A stretch of DNA of 64,000 nucleotides, from assembly GCA_947568835.1 (NCBI GenBank), contig OX387609.1:9253660-9317659 (forward strand). The letters run 5' to 3'. A program made the position numbers and the translations under genes. Below are positions 12,034 to 23,668 of the stretch, piece by piece (the stretch's first letter is position 1; the number at the start of each line of letters is the position of its first letter). Below the pieces are notes generated by a model. That model was not told where the DNA came from, did no database searches, and saw only the letters and a list, made by a program, of their open reading frames with translations. This DNA comes from Protonemura montana (taxonomy: Eukaryota > Arthropoda > Insecta > Plecoptera > Nemouridae).

Positions 12034-12360
12034 ATGCGAATTTATAGGAGGAAAACCCAGCCGGGGAAGATTGACATATTCGTTTACGATGCAGCGGTGA
12101 AGGTGATGAATGATTCTGGAATACCGCTTCGAGTTGCCGCAGCGCAAATTGGATTAAACTTTATGACCCTTCAAATATACCTGAAACAATCCAAGTCCTT
12201 GGAACCAGGCTGTTCTGCTACCATAGGTTATCAAAAGCCACATCAGGTGTCTACGGATGCATTAGAACGGATGTCAACGAAAACTCTCCTCTGGAGGAGG
12301 ACGACAAAGACTGCGTTTGTTTTGTCTGTTCTCGACTCTTCTCCATATCAGGCCCCGTAG
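12034..12360 (+). pseudogene. Deleted pogo-type transposase: HTH kept, DDE lost
   Basis: The frame begins at ATG 12034, just after a good 3' splice site (gatttccag at 12025), and encodes 108 residues. Residues 1-55 match the Psq/pogo-type HTH pattern: a YRRKTxxGK start, then AVKVMN, GIPLRVAA, IGLNFMTL and YLKQ. A GYQKP segment follows, as at the start of the CENP-B-like HTH. The frame then jumps, near 12240-12275, to sequence from the far C-terminus. In the +1 frame this reads ENSPLEEDDKDCVCFVC and, past a TGA standing where tryptophan is usual, IQCIQC and KPHVKC, a PHD-finger relic. The catalytic domain is entirely absent. A DNA-binding-only product is conceivable but unproven. Confidence 0.65.
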
Positions 12361-12817
12361 AACTTGACTGAATTCAGTGCATTCAGTGTTCGGCTAAGCC
12401 GCATGTGAAGTGTATTGTTTTCACATCAGAATATATTTTTACAGATTTCATATAAGCGATTGATACAGTTGATTATTGATTCAGTAAATACAACATTTCA
12501 TTAAAAATTAAAACCTTATATGCATTATCTATGAAACATTATTTCTAATCACCTCATTTTTTTCCCTATTACCTAGGTACTAAAACAACTAGTCCCTGAC
12601 CCGACAAGCCCGACGAGGGGCAATTGTTGTTATTACAATTAGCAATCAGGCTAATTTTACGTTATCACGTGTCTATTAAAAAAATTGCATTGTTACAAAA
12701 ATGATTTCTACTAGTCAAAATGTGTGCTAGTCAAATTTAAAATGCATGAAAACTTTGTGAAATGTCGACAGAAAAATCAAACGTCAAAATTGTTACAACT
12801 AGCCCCCGTCTCTCTTA

Positions 12818-14084
12818 CATTATCATAACGATCCTACATTAAATCATTTTGAGAGCATTACGAGCAAAAATAAATATATTTAGTCTGGTTTAAGTTTATA
12901 TTTTCACTGTACCTGAGCTTGTAACTGGAACTGGGAAATGGTTCACTGTGATTTTAAAACGCCAATGTTCGGCACGTGTCGTTTTCTCAGCCATTCTTTC
13001 TCTTCAATGAAAGTAAAGACGGTAAATTCTCAACTTTTAAGTCAAGCCGTTTTATTAACTGTGTGCTGCCCTCTATAAAATGCTTTGTGAACTTGATTTC
13101 TTCAGGCAACTCCAATCTTTCTTTGTGCTGAGAAATGCAATAAACTAACTTAAAACAAGTACACAATGCAGCTTGCAGCAGGCTTCCAAGCCAGAGTGAT
13201 TGAGTATGCGTCGGTTTGCTCGGTGGTAAAGTGGAAATGAGAAAGGAAATAGAAGAGATTAGAGATCTGAAATGTGCGATATGACTTCACTTTTTTTATT
13301 CACTTTGTCATTGGTAATTATTTTTAATTAGTTTTGAAACATTGGGTTTATTTTGTAACACGTAGAATTATTAAACCAATTATGACAAGAAAGGTGTTTA
13401 ATTAAAAATTGTAATTAATTTTAAACAAAATGAGATTAGACCCAGTAAACAGGTTACATGCAGAGTCATACTATTGATAAAACAAAAGGGGAATCAATTG
13501 GGTCATAAAATATTACCAGCAATATTAATATTAATTTAAATTAAAATTAATTAAAATAAAATTGAACTCAGTGACTAGTTAAGTTATCTATACAAGCATT
13601 AATCGTAAGGTGGAAATAATTAAAAGCTGCCCAGGTATTAAAGGCGAATGAAGAAGTACCAGATATCCAATTATCAAGACATCCATAACCGATAATCAGT
13701 ACGTCTGATGAAAATGCTGTTTCTAAATATCTTGAAACTTTTTTATATTGGAACCCTTTCATTTCAAGACTTTATTTTGAATCAAATCTACACTCGCAAT
13801 TATTGGTGGCAATTATATTTAAAAGTATCTTAGCATATACTGTAGAGTATCATATTTTCACAGTTATAAATTACCTTCTTGAGAGTTTCTATTCAGTCAA
13901 AGAGTTGGACAGTAATTCGTTTAGAACTATAAGATGACTATCGCTGTCTTAGAATTCGAAGTTTATCGGAGGAAGTCCGCAGTGAAAAATGTGTCTCACA
14001 AGTAGTCTAAAATAAAATTCAATTACTTCACCTTGAAATCGGACAAATTACAGTGTACCACTTGTAGCACATTTAAATTACTGC
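12818..14084. other. Non-coding stretch
   Basis: No supported gene. A 24-codon ATG frame at about 13166 with a possible donor (gtaaag) is too short to assign. The rest is A/T-rich sequence. Confidence 0.4.
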
Positions 14085-14335
14085 AAAAATACAATTAATA
14101 TTTTTAATTAACTCTGCAAAAACATTCATTAACTCTGCAAATACAATTAATATTTTTAAATTAACTCTGAAAAAACATTCATTAACTCTGCAAATACATT
14201 AATTAACTCTGCAAATACAATTCATATTTTTAATTAACTCTGCAAAAACATTAATTAACTCTGCAAATACAATTAATATTTTTAAATTAACTCTGAAAAA
14301 ACATTAATTAACTTTGCAAATAAAATTAATTAATT
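14085..14335. repeat. A/T-rich satellite, about 53-bp higher-order unit
   Basis: Repeated ttaactctgcaaatacaatt and ttaactctgaaaaaacatt modules alternate with atatttttaa spacers, giving about four to five imperfect units. A nested shorter module of about 20-22 bp (attaactctgcaaa) is the building block. No open frame of note. Confidence 0.85.
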
Positions 14336-15426
14336 ATTAAATTGAAATATCATTTAATCACAGACTTTCTGTCTATAATAACTATTTGCAGCACGTCTGC
14401 ACCTTCTGTATTTGTGTGCAAGTAGTTTGTTACTATTTTTGTGTCTCGTTCGGGGTTTGACATAATATTCAAAAAAATATCTGGAGAATAATAAAATATA
14501 GACAAAAACTTGAATAAGATAAAAGAGCTTCTACAAGACGAATAATATTGACTTCTGATGCAAATTTAAATATATTAAAAACGAGCAGCTCCGAAAGGCA
14601 GAGAGTCGAAGCAGAATTGTGTGGACAATTGTTGCATAAAAGGTAAAAAAAGAAGACGAACAAGCCAAACATTCGTTGTTTTAAAATCTCTCAAATGATG
14701 CATGCTTTGTTTTTGTTTAGACTGCAAGGGAATGTTTTGTTTGCTAGGCAATGTTTGTTCAGACTGCCGGAAGGCGGCGAGTCTTGAAATGTTGGGAACA
14801 CATCACGTTACTCTTGGTGTTGTGCTAGGAGGGAGATATCTTTGAAAATCTACCTGCAAAAGTTTGTTCTTTCGGCGGATTCCGTTTAAGTGTGCATTTA
14901 AGTTTGTGTGTGTTTTTATGACTACTTCGGAAAAATAATAAAATAGTGGAATAATTTAAAAGTTGCTGCTTTAGGAACTTTGAAGTTATTCTTGTTATAA
15001 TAAGTGTCCATTGTTTGGTTAAAAAAGAAGTGCGTATTTCAAACATGATTTTATTTGCTCGTCAATATTAAAGAAAAATTCAGCAAAGGTAAACAATCCT
15101 AAGAGCAAGTGGGGAATTTAAAAATAGGATGGGTAACAAAAATTAATTAAAACCTTGTTTGGATCCAGAAATAATTGGATGAGTATAGCGAGTGAAATGG
15201 TGGTTCATGTGAACTCGCTCTCTACTCTGGCTCTAAGACGGTTTAACAGATTTCTATAAAACTTTCAATCAGGTCAAAGAAATGCTTGAAATAATCATAA
15301 TTAACAACACAATATTTTAAAAACATAAAGTTTGTCCAATTCACGTCAAAATATTTCGACATTAAAGTTTCGTGGTTAGAGTCGCTTGCTTGTGTTATCA
15401 TGCCAATGGTCTCCCTACACCAGCAA
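14336..15426. other. Non-coding stretch
   Basis: A/T-rich, no splice-bordered coding patch recognised. Short minus-strand frames at 14469-14672 and 14825-15046 have no domain signal and no codon bias. Confidence 0.4.
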
Positions 15427-15700
15427 CAGCATCCACCCCCAACCATCCACTCCCAACCATCCACCCCCAACCATCCACCCCCAACCATCCACCACCAACC
15501 ATCAACCCCCAACAGCATCCACCCCCAACCATCCACCCCCAACCATCCACTCCCAACCATCAACCCCCAACCATCCACCCCCAACCCTCCACCCCCAACC
15601 AACCACCCCCAACCATCCACCCCCAACCATCCACCCCCAACCATCCACCACCAACCATCCACCCCCAACCATCCACCCCCAACAGCATCCAGCACCAACC
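15427..15700. repeat. 14-bp C-rich minisatellite
   Basis: About 19 units of ccatccacccccaa run through this interval, with variants (ccactcccaa, ccaccaccaa) and interspersed aacagcatcc units. Since 14 is not a multiple of three, every frame stays open on both strands, giving Pro/Thr/His-rich or Gly/Trp-rich translations of 70-150 codons. These are repeat artefacts, not proteins. The C-rich strand could adopt i-motif or triplex structures. Confidence 0.95.
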
Positions 15701-15767
15701 CTCCTCACCAAACCAGTACAAAGTCACCCCATTTTCCAGGAGCACATAACTGAAATAGTTGAAAGCT

Positions 15768-15870
15768 GAAAACCGACGCTGCATTGTCAGCGTCGCGGCG
15801 CATGAAAAGACGTCACGACGCCGGGAAAACAAACACAGCCTGAGAGTTTCGCACGCGGGGACGGCGAAGA
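15768..15870. promoter_or_regulatory. CpG-dense patch, possible promoter
   Basis: About 100 bases are packed with CpG (gacgctgcattgtcagcgtc, itself a 6-bp-armed palindrome; gacgtcacgacgccggg; cgcacgcggggacggcg) inside an A/T-rich region, with a CRE-like GACGTCA. It sits between the C-rich minisatellite and the poly-G run. No transcript start or linked exon can be shown. Confidence 0.25.
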
Positions 15871-15907
15871 TGTGGAATTATATTCAAAGAGACTTTTGAC
15901 TTGTTAA

Positions 15908-15943
15908 GGGGGGGGGGGGGGGAGGGGGGGGGGGGGGGGGGGG
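15908..15943. repeat. Long G-run (15 + 20)
   Basis: Fifteen consecutive G, one A, then twenty G. Such tracts are prone to G-quadruplex formation and length change, and also to sequencing error, so the exact count is uncertain. Confidence 0.9.
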
Positions 15944-15949
15944 AGTTTA

Positions 15950-17595
15950 CAGTAAAATTCTCAAATTACATCTTCAAAGTATTTTGTTTTTATTTTTGAG
16001 TCTGTTTATTTAAGAATGTTTGTTGAAGTGAACTACGTATACCATAAATTACTCAAATATCAAATTACCATTGATGTTATTTTCTTTATTTTTTTTATAA
16101 TTTTCTGTATATGCCGGTTTTATTTGAATCTCGTATTCTATCCCAGTTCATTTCATTCCTATCAATCTAAACAAAGTGTCTTCTTTTCTCTCACATACTG
16201 ATTCCAACTACTCAGCTTCTGGTTTTTCCTCCAGTCAAAATCTAACATCTCAAAACTAATCAAGTTTCTTTGATTTCATACTGAAGTAATCCAAGTGTGA
16301 CTTTTTTATGATATTGGATTTGTAATTATAAGAATTACTAGAATATTTTTCAAACAGAACAAAAAAATCAAACATGCTTTTATCATAACACTTTAGAGAA
16401 AAAAACGTATGTATTTTGTTTTTCATTGCCTAGGGATGAATCATCTCTTGATCTGTGCTACAGATGTTTTCAAAATAGCATGTTGATAATGATAATACAG
16501 ACAGTACCGACAATCATTTTAGTGTGTACTTACTGGTAAATTACAGACTTTTGATGATACATGATACTAAAAGGTCAATGCACAAGCTGAATAAAACCAT
16601 GATACATTGTTGACTAAAAAAAAACAAAAGGGGCATTTACATCTCTAGAATAAAAATGACAATTCCCCCTCTGCATGTATGGACACTAACACAGGGTATT
16701 GGATTTAAGTTTGGTATGTGAACACGTTGCTATGGTTATTTATTACTGAAATACCATTGCGGAGAGAAGAACTCTAGAAATGTGAAAACTACACAAGGTA
16801 AAATGTATGGATCCGAATTTTATAAAAACACACCCCATGCTAAAATTGTTAGATGCGCTCGAAATATTTCATGGACCCCACAAAGCACATCAAAGTATTA
16901 GGTGTGCATCGAATATTTCAGCTTTCAAATCCACGCAACAGGATGTAGAATCCATTAGATGTCCATTTCGCTCCGTTAAAGGGATCATTCCCCGAAACAT
17001 CCGAAAGTATTCCAGAGAAGCGGGTGCAAAAGCGGATTCTTCGGGTGGCGCTGCGTTGTAAGTTGAAGAAAATAAGGTAAGAAATATTCTCAAAGATATG
17101 TCTTGAGCCGATGTTGAGAGAACACAACATGAATTGACTTGCGATGATTTTCATAGAGATAATGTTTTGTTAAAAAAGGTACTTTTTAATTTTAAAATCA
17201 GAAAAGAATTGACTGAAAGTAAAAATATGGTTCATTTGGGTTTGGCGCATACCAATCGCAAGACGTCTTATTAATTTCAAAAGTTTAAATATTTTGACTT
17301 GGTTAAACATCAACAGGTTCACTGGCAATTGGGTAATTTGTGTTAGAACATAGTTTTACAGTTCTGTATTTATCTAATTTACAGTATTTTATTAAAAATG
17401 AAATATTAAAAATAAGTGTGAGTTACGTTTTGTATTGCACACGGTGGTCAATTACGGGTGACAAATGAAAATATATCTCATAGTCCATGATATTTTGGAA
17501 ACCCTGAAACCTAAGGGTTGGCACATTGTCAGCATTTTGAGCGACTCGTCAAAACTCGCGCGTTAATAAAGCCAAACGTTTGCTGAAATTTCACT
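15950..17595. other. Mostly non-coding; one 84-codon frame
   Basis: The only notable item is an ATG-initiated 84-codon plus-strand frame, 16807-17061 (starts MDPNFIKTHPML). It has no recognised domain, and its lower half contains two loosely similar attaggtgtgcatcg / attagatgtccatttcg segments. Coding status is unsupported. The remainder is A/T-rich. Confidence 0.35.
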
Positions 17596-17753
17596 TTAAA
17601 GAGAGGACATATTATTCAAAATGTCGAGGGCAGAAATCTTTGAGCGCACCTGCTTAGGAGTGGAAATAGTCGGGACACTGCCATCTGGATTACAACCCAC
17701 AGGCGGGACTGGAAAGTCAACTAACATCATAGGAAACGGGGATCTACTGAGCA
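17596..17753 (-). CDS. Candidate terminal exon, unknown gene
   Basis: On the minus strand, gttttccag directly precedes 17753. The following frame reads 52 codons (entered with one base carried over from an upstream exon) to a TAA at 17598-17596. The product is proline-rich at first (FPVPPVGCNPDGSVPTISTP) and ends KISALDILNNMSSL. Codon use is less A/T-biased than the surroundings. No family is recognised. An internal CAG|gtgcgc could act as an alternative donor. An upstream partner exon was not identified; the ORF at 18244-18441 on the same strand is near but its phase does not join cleanly. Confidence 0.3.
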
Positions 17754-18243
17754 CTGGAAAACATACATGAAAGAGTAATTTCAGTTTGTACCTGTTGACC
17801 CGAGATACTTCAATGATTTCTGCAACTAAGATGTCATTTTTCATTTTACACGTTGAACGCAAGCTAATTTTTTACTGAATTTTATTTAATATCAAATATT
17901 AAATCGCTATTCGCACCTTCTAAAAGCAGATATTTGACTGTGTTCTTGAAAAGTTATATTGAAACAAACGAAACGCAGTTTAAAAAACGCAAACATTCAA
18001 TTGCAAGAAGAATAAATTAGGTGAAGATATCTCCTAAATAAAGGAGTATTCTCATGTTAAATATCAATTGATTTTTCTTTGTAACTGAGCCTTTAAGCTT
18101 GTTCAGCTCACCCCGAACATTTCGTCCACACGGATCGAACGTTAAGTTTGGCTAACTCCACTCTCCCACCAGTCGCACAGCTCTCCACCAACCCCAGGGT
18201 GTTCCAGCTGATGCGTAATTAAGCACCCCACGCACATACCCTC

Positions 18244-18441
18244 TCACGCACTCGGCAAGTACTCTACACAGAAGTCGGCTGCGTTTAACGGTGTTATTAT
18301 GTAAATCTGCACGGAAAGCGACGAGCTCCAAGTGTCGGCATCTTCAAGGGTCTTTGGTCGAGTTGCAGTATTGTGCTGCTCAGAGATGACTGCTATTTGT
18401 CCACCATGAAACTCAGGCTTGAGCGTTTTCCACACTTTCAT
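18244..18441 (-). CDS. Small 65-codon ORF, hypothetical
   Basis: An ATG-initiated minus-strand frame (starts MKVWKTLKPEFHGGQ, contains TWSSSLSVQIYIITPLN) ends at a TGA. The codons use G/C third positions more than the surroundings, and a good donor (agagg|gtatgt) lies just beyond the stop. No domain, signal peptide or family is recognised. It may be a small gene, an exon whose true frame differs, or a chance ORF. Confidence 0.25.
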   Translation of the reverse strand: MKVWKTLKPEFHGGQIAVISEQHNTATRPKTLEDADTWSSSLSVQIYIITPLNAADFCVEYLPSA

Positions 18442-18444
18442 CGG

Positions 18445-21400
18445 TGTTGAAAACTTGTATAGGCTAAAGACGGATCGGGTATTGTGAATTTGTTCAAAAT
18501 TCTTTATTACTTACTGATTTAGACAGGTTTTAAAGATAGATTTAATTTCTTTATATTTATATAAAAATGTTTTTTTTTCTATTACGGATAAGGGCGAGAC
18601 ATGGTCATTGTGGCTTTGCCCAAGACTTTTTAAGCGACCTAGAAACTATATGGGCAAGATTTAAACATTTATTTTGTTGTGTTCTATTGTAAGACCACAT
18701 CCTGTGTAATTTTCTTCAAAGTTAAAGAGTTTTGACTTATTAAATATATTTCAATCAACTTCTGATACCTATCACATATATATTTTCTTCAGTCGCCATT
18801 ATATAAGTAGCGAAAAATGTATGCAGAAAAAATTCTTAACAACAATTTTCCCAAAACGTTTATTTTTTGCATCTTGCGATGCAAGCAAGGAATTTATTGA
18901 AAAAAAAACCATTGTGAAAAAAATATAAACCATCTGATGAAACAGTAAGTTGGTGCACAAAACTGATGTAAATAGCGTCATGAATTAGTTGGTTAAAATA
19001 ATTCTGTGCTAATATGTGTCGTGTCTTTATCAAAATCTTGGCCAATGATCGCCTTTTTATGAAAAACTGTGTGGAAAAAAACTAGAACCCTACGACTTGA
19101 TTTTGAAGACTTCCTGGTCAATGATCGGGGAGGTCATATCCTGAAAAATTCAACTAAAACAACAGTTTATGTCTAAACATGGCTCTTAATTCGCTGTTAC
19201 TCAGAGGAAGGATCCACAAAGCTGAGTTTAAGCTTTTAAAGTTGTTATCACTATGGTAACAACCCCTGGAAATCTTGAAACAAGGTCTGCCATTATTTGA
19301 TTATTTCTAAAGTCTACCTGTTTCTTTATGCACACTGTTTCTTTATGCAGCTTCTGACTTAAAGACCATTTTCCATCGTGGAATGAAACTAAAATCAGCC
19401 AGCATTAGTCAAAAATCCCTATATATGATTGCGATAATTTTCCTGTTTAACGGCACGTCACCAGCTTCCATATTTGCACCAAACACCCAAAATTTATATT
19501 TGACATCCAATATGTGATGGAATTCAAATCCTCCAATTAGACCCGTCTATCTGTTTTCCCATCTTAAGGACATTCTCAATCACTCGTACAATGCTAGTCT
19601 ATAATCTTATCGTTCCTTTGTCCCAATAGTTCGATAGAATTTTATATTGAATCACATAACTCTTACTGCGCCCGACCAAGAGAATGGTCAGAGTGAGACA
19701 AGATTTATACCCGTTTGCTCTAAACAGCGAAACAAAATCCAAGTGGTATGTTCTTTTAGCAATGGCATCTTGTCGATGGCAGCTAAAGATTGTGGATTTC
19801 TTGTCTGCAGTGCTGCGACCTCCCAGGTCTGGAACTTAACACAAAACTTACATTTATTTAATGACACCTTTTTCTTAATTAATATTACTAGTTTTTCATA
19901 AACACCAATGTGGAATCAAAATTAGTGGAACAGTAATTTGACTTAAGAAATTAGCTGAAGTAGATGGCAAAGATCAAGGATGATCACAGAAAAGAAAGAA
20001 TTATCGGACAAAATAAAACGTCACTGTGTGAAAACAGTTTTAACTTTGAAAATATTTATCCTTGTAAAAAACATCCTCAGAAAGTTCGAGTTCAATTATT
20101 TAAGGACTGAAATAACAAATGTTACTATATCGTAAATAAAGAAAAGATCAGAAATGCATCTTCAGAAAGTTTCAGATTTATTTTATTTTAAGAAGGACTG
20201 CATTTATGAGCGTTTTTTCTTGACAAAGGAACAAAATTAAGTTGTCGTTACTAGAGTTTGGTGGATCCGAAAGTAGCAAATATTGGCAAATAAACATATT
20301 GAATTTTAAAATATGCACCAACGCATTGCAGGTTCACCAGCAACACAATTAACGGTATTTATATTCAAATAATCTGGTGTGAAAGTACCTTAGTCATTAA
20401 ATGGTTTATTAAATGATTTTTCAGTCAGGAAAAAAAATACTTTCCATAATTTTGAGTTGTCACAGACGACTGTCAATTCTCTAACTTCGGAATAAAAATC
20501 AAACACAAATTCAGACAACCAAACTTTCGAAGCGACTGTCCTGTGATTGAAAAGCTTTACAGAAGATTTACAAAATCTTGAGCAATATTTCTGGGGAAAT
20601 GAAAAAATATATATAATCGAAATCGTCTGGAGCCTCCTTAGGGATTATTTCTTCCCAAAGGAGCTTCATTCAGCAAAAAATGATAATCAGGGGAAGAGCG
20701 TCGCGCAATTTGCTGTTATTGTTGTTGGTACCCTAGTCTGTCATCTTCCCCAATCCATCCAGAATATACACGATCCACCCTGGAGTAACTACAAACCAGC
20801 CACAGAGGGGGATTGCTACCATTCAGGAATATAGTCCCTTATCATCATCGCAGAGGATATTTAAAACACATAGAAATAATACAAAAATTATCGCTCATAA
20901 ACATTTATTCAATGATTTTATTTTCCTACTGTATCAATTTGTCTGCCAAATTAAAACATTCGATCGTTTTATTCATCTCTGAAATAATTTTGCTGACAAT
21001 AAATAATCACACATAACATAATGTTAACTGATTGAGCATACAGGGACCATCTATTTCGGACTGTGCTTTGAGGGTTTTGCTTCATCCCTTAATCGTCCTG
21101 CCAGAACACAAACAGTGAAATTAACAAACTCGTCACCCTTTCCACAACCCCTCCACCCTTCGGCGTCATCACCGCAATCACAAACTTCATTTCGCCCTCG
21201 TTTGCCGATTGAGCCTGGTCTCGTTTGAAACAAAAGCAGTCGTTAGCAATTGCGTACAAACCACAAATAGTACACCACAATATCACTTCATTACTATTAT
21301 GTTATAATTGTAGGCTAAACCGACCCTTATTTGTGGCGCAATCTCTTTATTTCTGCAGCCGCTGGTTAAATTGGGGGCTGGGGGATGTAAACAGTGATGA

Positions 21401-22639
21401 ACAGACTAGAATTGTAAGGAAAAGTTGAATCAAATCAACTTCTTGCAGTCAAGTCTTTTAATGAGAGTGTAGTTTAAAGGGCGACTAGCGAAATCTTTGC
21501 ATGCATTTGGCTAAGAATATGTTTAAATAGGAGTAAATGATTCGAAATAAAAAATATATTTATATAAACTACAATAAAGCAAATATACAAAACGTTTTGG
21601 TTAAAATGAATTCCAGAAAATTAGGCCCGAGAGGAAGTTTTTAATTCTGATAATTTATTTCGATCTCCAAATAACTAAATATAACTCCAAATAACATGAT
21701 AATGCATGTTAAATGCATATTTTTAATCATGTAACGCCATTGCAGCTTCACAGGCAAAATTTGATGCAAATTTTTAAGAAAAACAAATCGACAGAGCAAA
21801 TGTCGTAGCAACTTTAACAGAAAATCAAAAATGTTAGTGACTTTAGGTCTATATATTCTAATAAAATATAACACTGTTGTTTCAATAATGATTATCCGTT
21901 TCCTTTTTTCTTACTTTTCTCTTTCTTACCGTCGCGTTCTTTTTAAAACCGAACTTTACACATTTTTAATAAATTTAAAATAATAAACCAACTAATAAAT
22001 TCACTTTTGACTTTTGACTTTTGAATTCTGGTTTGTGCTATTCTACTCAGAGATGACGCCTCGAAGCTTTCTTAGTTCATTTATTTAGATTTACTTAAAT
22101 GTTTTGCCACAGCCGACATATTGATAACAGCCATCAGGCTTTTAGACAAAAATATGTCGATCTTTCTCCCATTAATTATTTCCATCGTTTAATGAGTTAT
22201 TTTAAGCTTTCTAAGCAAGTTTTCTCTAAAAACAACACCTCCGAATTTCGTCTTGAGACACGACTAAGTTTCAACAAAATAATTTCAAATAACTTGTCAG
22301 TCGCACCAAGTCTAAAACTGTCACCCCAACCCACTCTGAAAACTTAACAGCTCATATAACTCATCGAAAACACTTTTTTAAACAATAACTATTTTAAAAC
22401 TACTTTCACAACAAAGCTTATGGTACACACCTGGCATGCCCCTCAAATTTGATCTACAAAACAAAAACAAGTCGCGGCGTCAACCCTTGAACAACGTGAC
22501 AGATGGCTGTGTTTGGCCCAGAGTGCATCATCGTCTTCATGCTTGAATTATTGCTAAGCATTTATTTTTAGCAGAGTACTTTACGATTTACAAAGAACGT
22601 CGGGTGGTACACTCGTCGTAAAGCTACTTGAACTGTACA
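18445..22639. other. Non-coding stretch with weak ORF patches
   Basis: No supported gene. Patches with somewhat higher G+C and open frames occur at 20630-20834 (plus) and 21051-21286 (two minus frames), but neither has an ATG with good context, a recognisable domain or paired splice sites. Confidence 0.4.
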
Positions 22640-22671
22640 AGCCATGTGAAGAGAAACTCTGGCAGTTCTAA

Positions 22672-23101
22672 CCGAACGGTTTGGCGTGTTGGAAACACCG
22701 GTTCTCATGAGATTACCGAAGTTAAGTAGCACTGCACTGAGTCAGGTATTGGATGACTGACCATCATACACATGACCAGTTCTGTTCGGCAGAGAGGTTG
22801 GAGTGATGAAAGTTAGTGCATAAAATGTATTCGCCTTGCTTATTAACCTCTCGACAGCATGGATTTAAGGAGGAATCCTGTTGTTTGCGTTGTACCGTCC
22901 TTCGGAAGGGACGTTAAGCCGGTTGTCCCCTTAGTGCTCTTCGACAAGAGTAGGCTACTTGCTGGCACCGAATTTTCCCTTCCCCCTCATAGGCTAGGTT
23001 AGACTCATCATCATCCTCATCGTCATCCACTCATTCACCGGAGCTCCAGTGCTGCATAGCCCGCTGTCAAAAACAGTGCGTCGTTAAACACAATAACAAT
23101 C
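22672..23101 (+). mobile_element. 5S-rRNA-headed SINE (SINE3-type), copy 1
   Basis: Bases 22672-22765 follow 5S rRNA: gttggaaacaccggttctc, gattaccgaagttaagtagc, and ggtattggatgactgacc, i.e. loop A/B, the A-box/intermediate element, and the C-box region. The body then carries aacctctcgacagcatgg, acgttaagccggt, taggctaggttag and a tail ending gtgcgtcgttaaac. The same body and tail recur at 37361-37655 and the tail alone at 25738-25825 and 28785-28925, so this is a dispersed family and not a 5S gene. RNA polymerase III transcription from the internal 5S promoter is the known mode for SINE3 elements. Its copies here are diverged. Confidence 0.75.
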
Positions 23102-23668
23102 AAATCTGGTAGTTCTAAAATCTTTGAAGAGTTGATTTCGTCAAAAGGCCAAAAAAGCTGAGATTTAAAATCAACTCACCCTTTGAATAATTATTTTAGA
23201 TTAGGTATTCCTAATTATACTGACATCAACTTTACAAAACTACGTATAACTACGGCAAACTATGTAATTCGATTTTTTTAAATTTTGGTTTAATTTGCTT
23301 CCTAATAGTTAAAAAGAATAATAATTTAGTAAATCTGTATCAAACAATATGGTATTTAAAATTACCCAGCAATGAAATTTTGTCTTCATTTTTAAAATGA
23401 CCCAACAAAGATATTTTGTTCTCAAATTTTTATGTTATTTATTATACAGTGAAATAACTCTGAATGTAATTTTACCAGCACAGGAAACATCTGACAACTC
23501 CCAGATTGAACGGTCCATGAGAAGTTATGTTTGTCCACAGCATGTGGAAGTTATGTTTCAAATATTGCTAGCAAAATCGCCATGATAAAAAGGATTTCTT
23601 GAACAGAAGAACAACTCCAGTAATTACACTTGTTCCGGAATTTTTTAAAAACTGTCTTAAAAATTGAC

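Larger units (their letters stand above)
11398..12817 (+). mobile_element. Non-autonomous pogo/Tigger-like DNA transposon
   Basis: The 27-base ends 11398-11424 and 12791-12817 are inverted repeats of each other (20 of 27 positions match by eye, including agac, gggg and gttgt blocks) and both begin with TA, the target typically duplicated by Tc1/mariner-pogo elements. The 1.42-kb interior keeps the N-terminal HTH of a pogo-type transposase and a relic of its C-terminal PHD finger, but the whole catalytic region is gone. TIR-like motifs recur inside the element (ggggctagttgttac at 11880, inverted caactagtccctg near 12588). It could only have moved using a transposase supplied in trans. Confidence 0.8.

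Noticed and set aside
15243..15832. Six overlapping ORFs of 70-150 codons (Pro/Thr/His-rich on plus, Gly/Trp-rich on minus)
   Set aside because: All are frame readings of a 14-bp minisatellite that contains no stop in any frame; there is no start context, codon bias or splice signal.
21051..21233. Minus-strand ORF with a CDCGDD segment resembling a disintegrin-type motif
   Set aside because: Only one short similarity, no remaining conserved cysteines, an overlapping alternative frame, and no splice support.
22672..22765. Functional 5S rRNA gene
   Set aside because: Too diverged at the 5' end and continuous with a body and tail that recur elsewhere, so it is a 5S-derived SINE.
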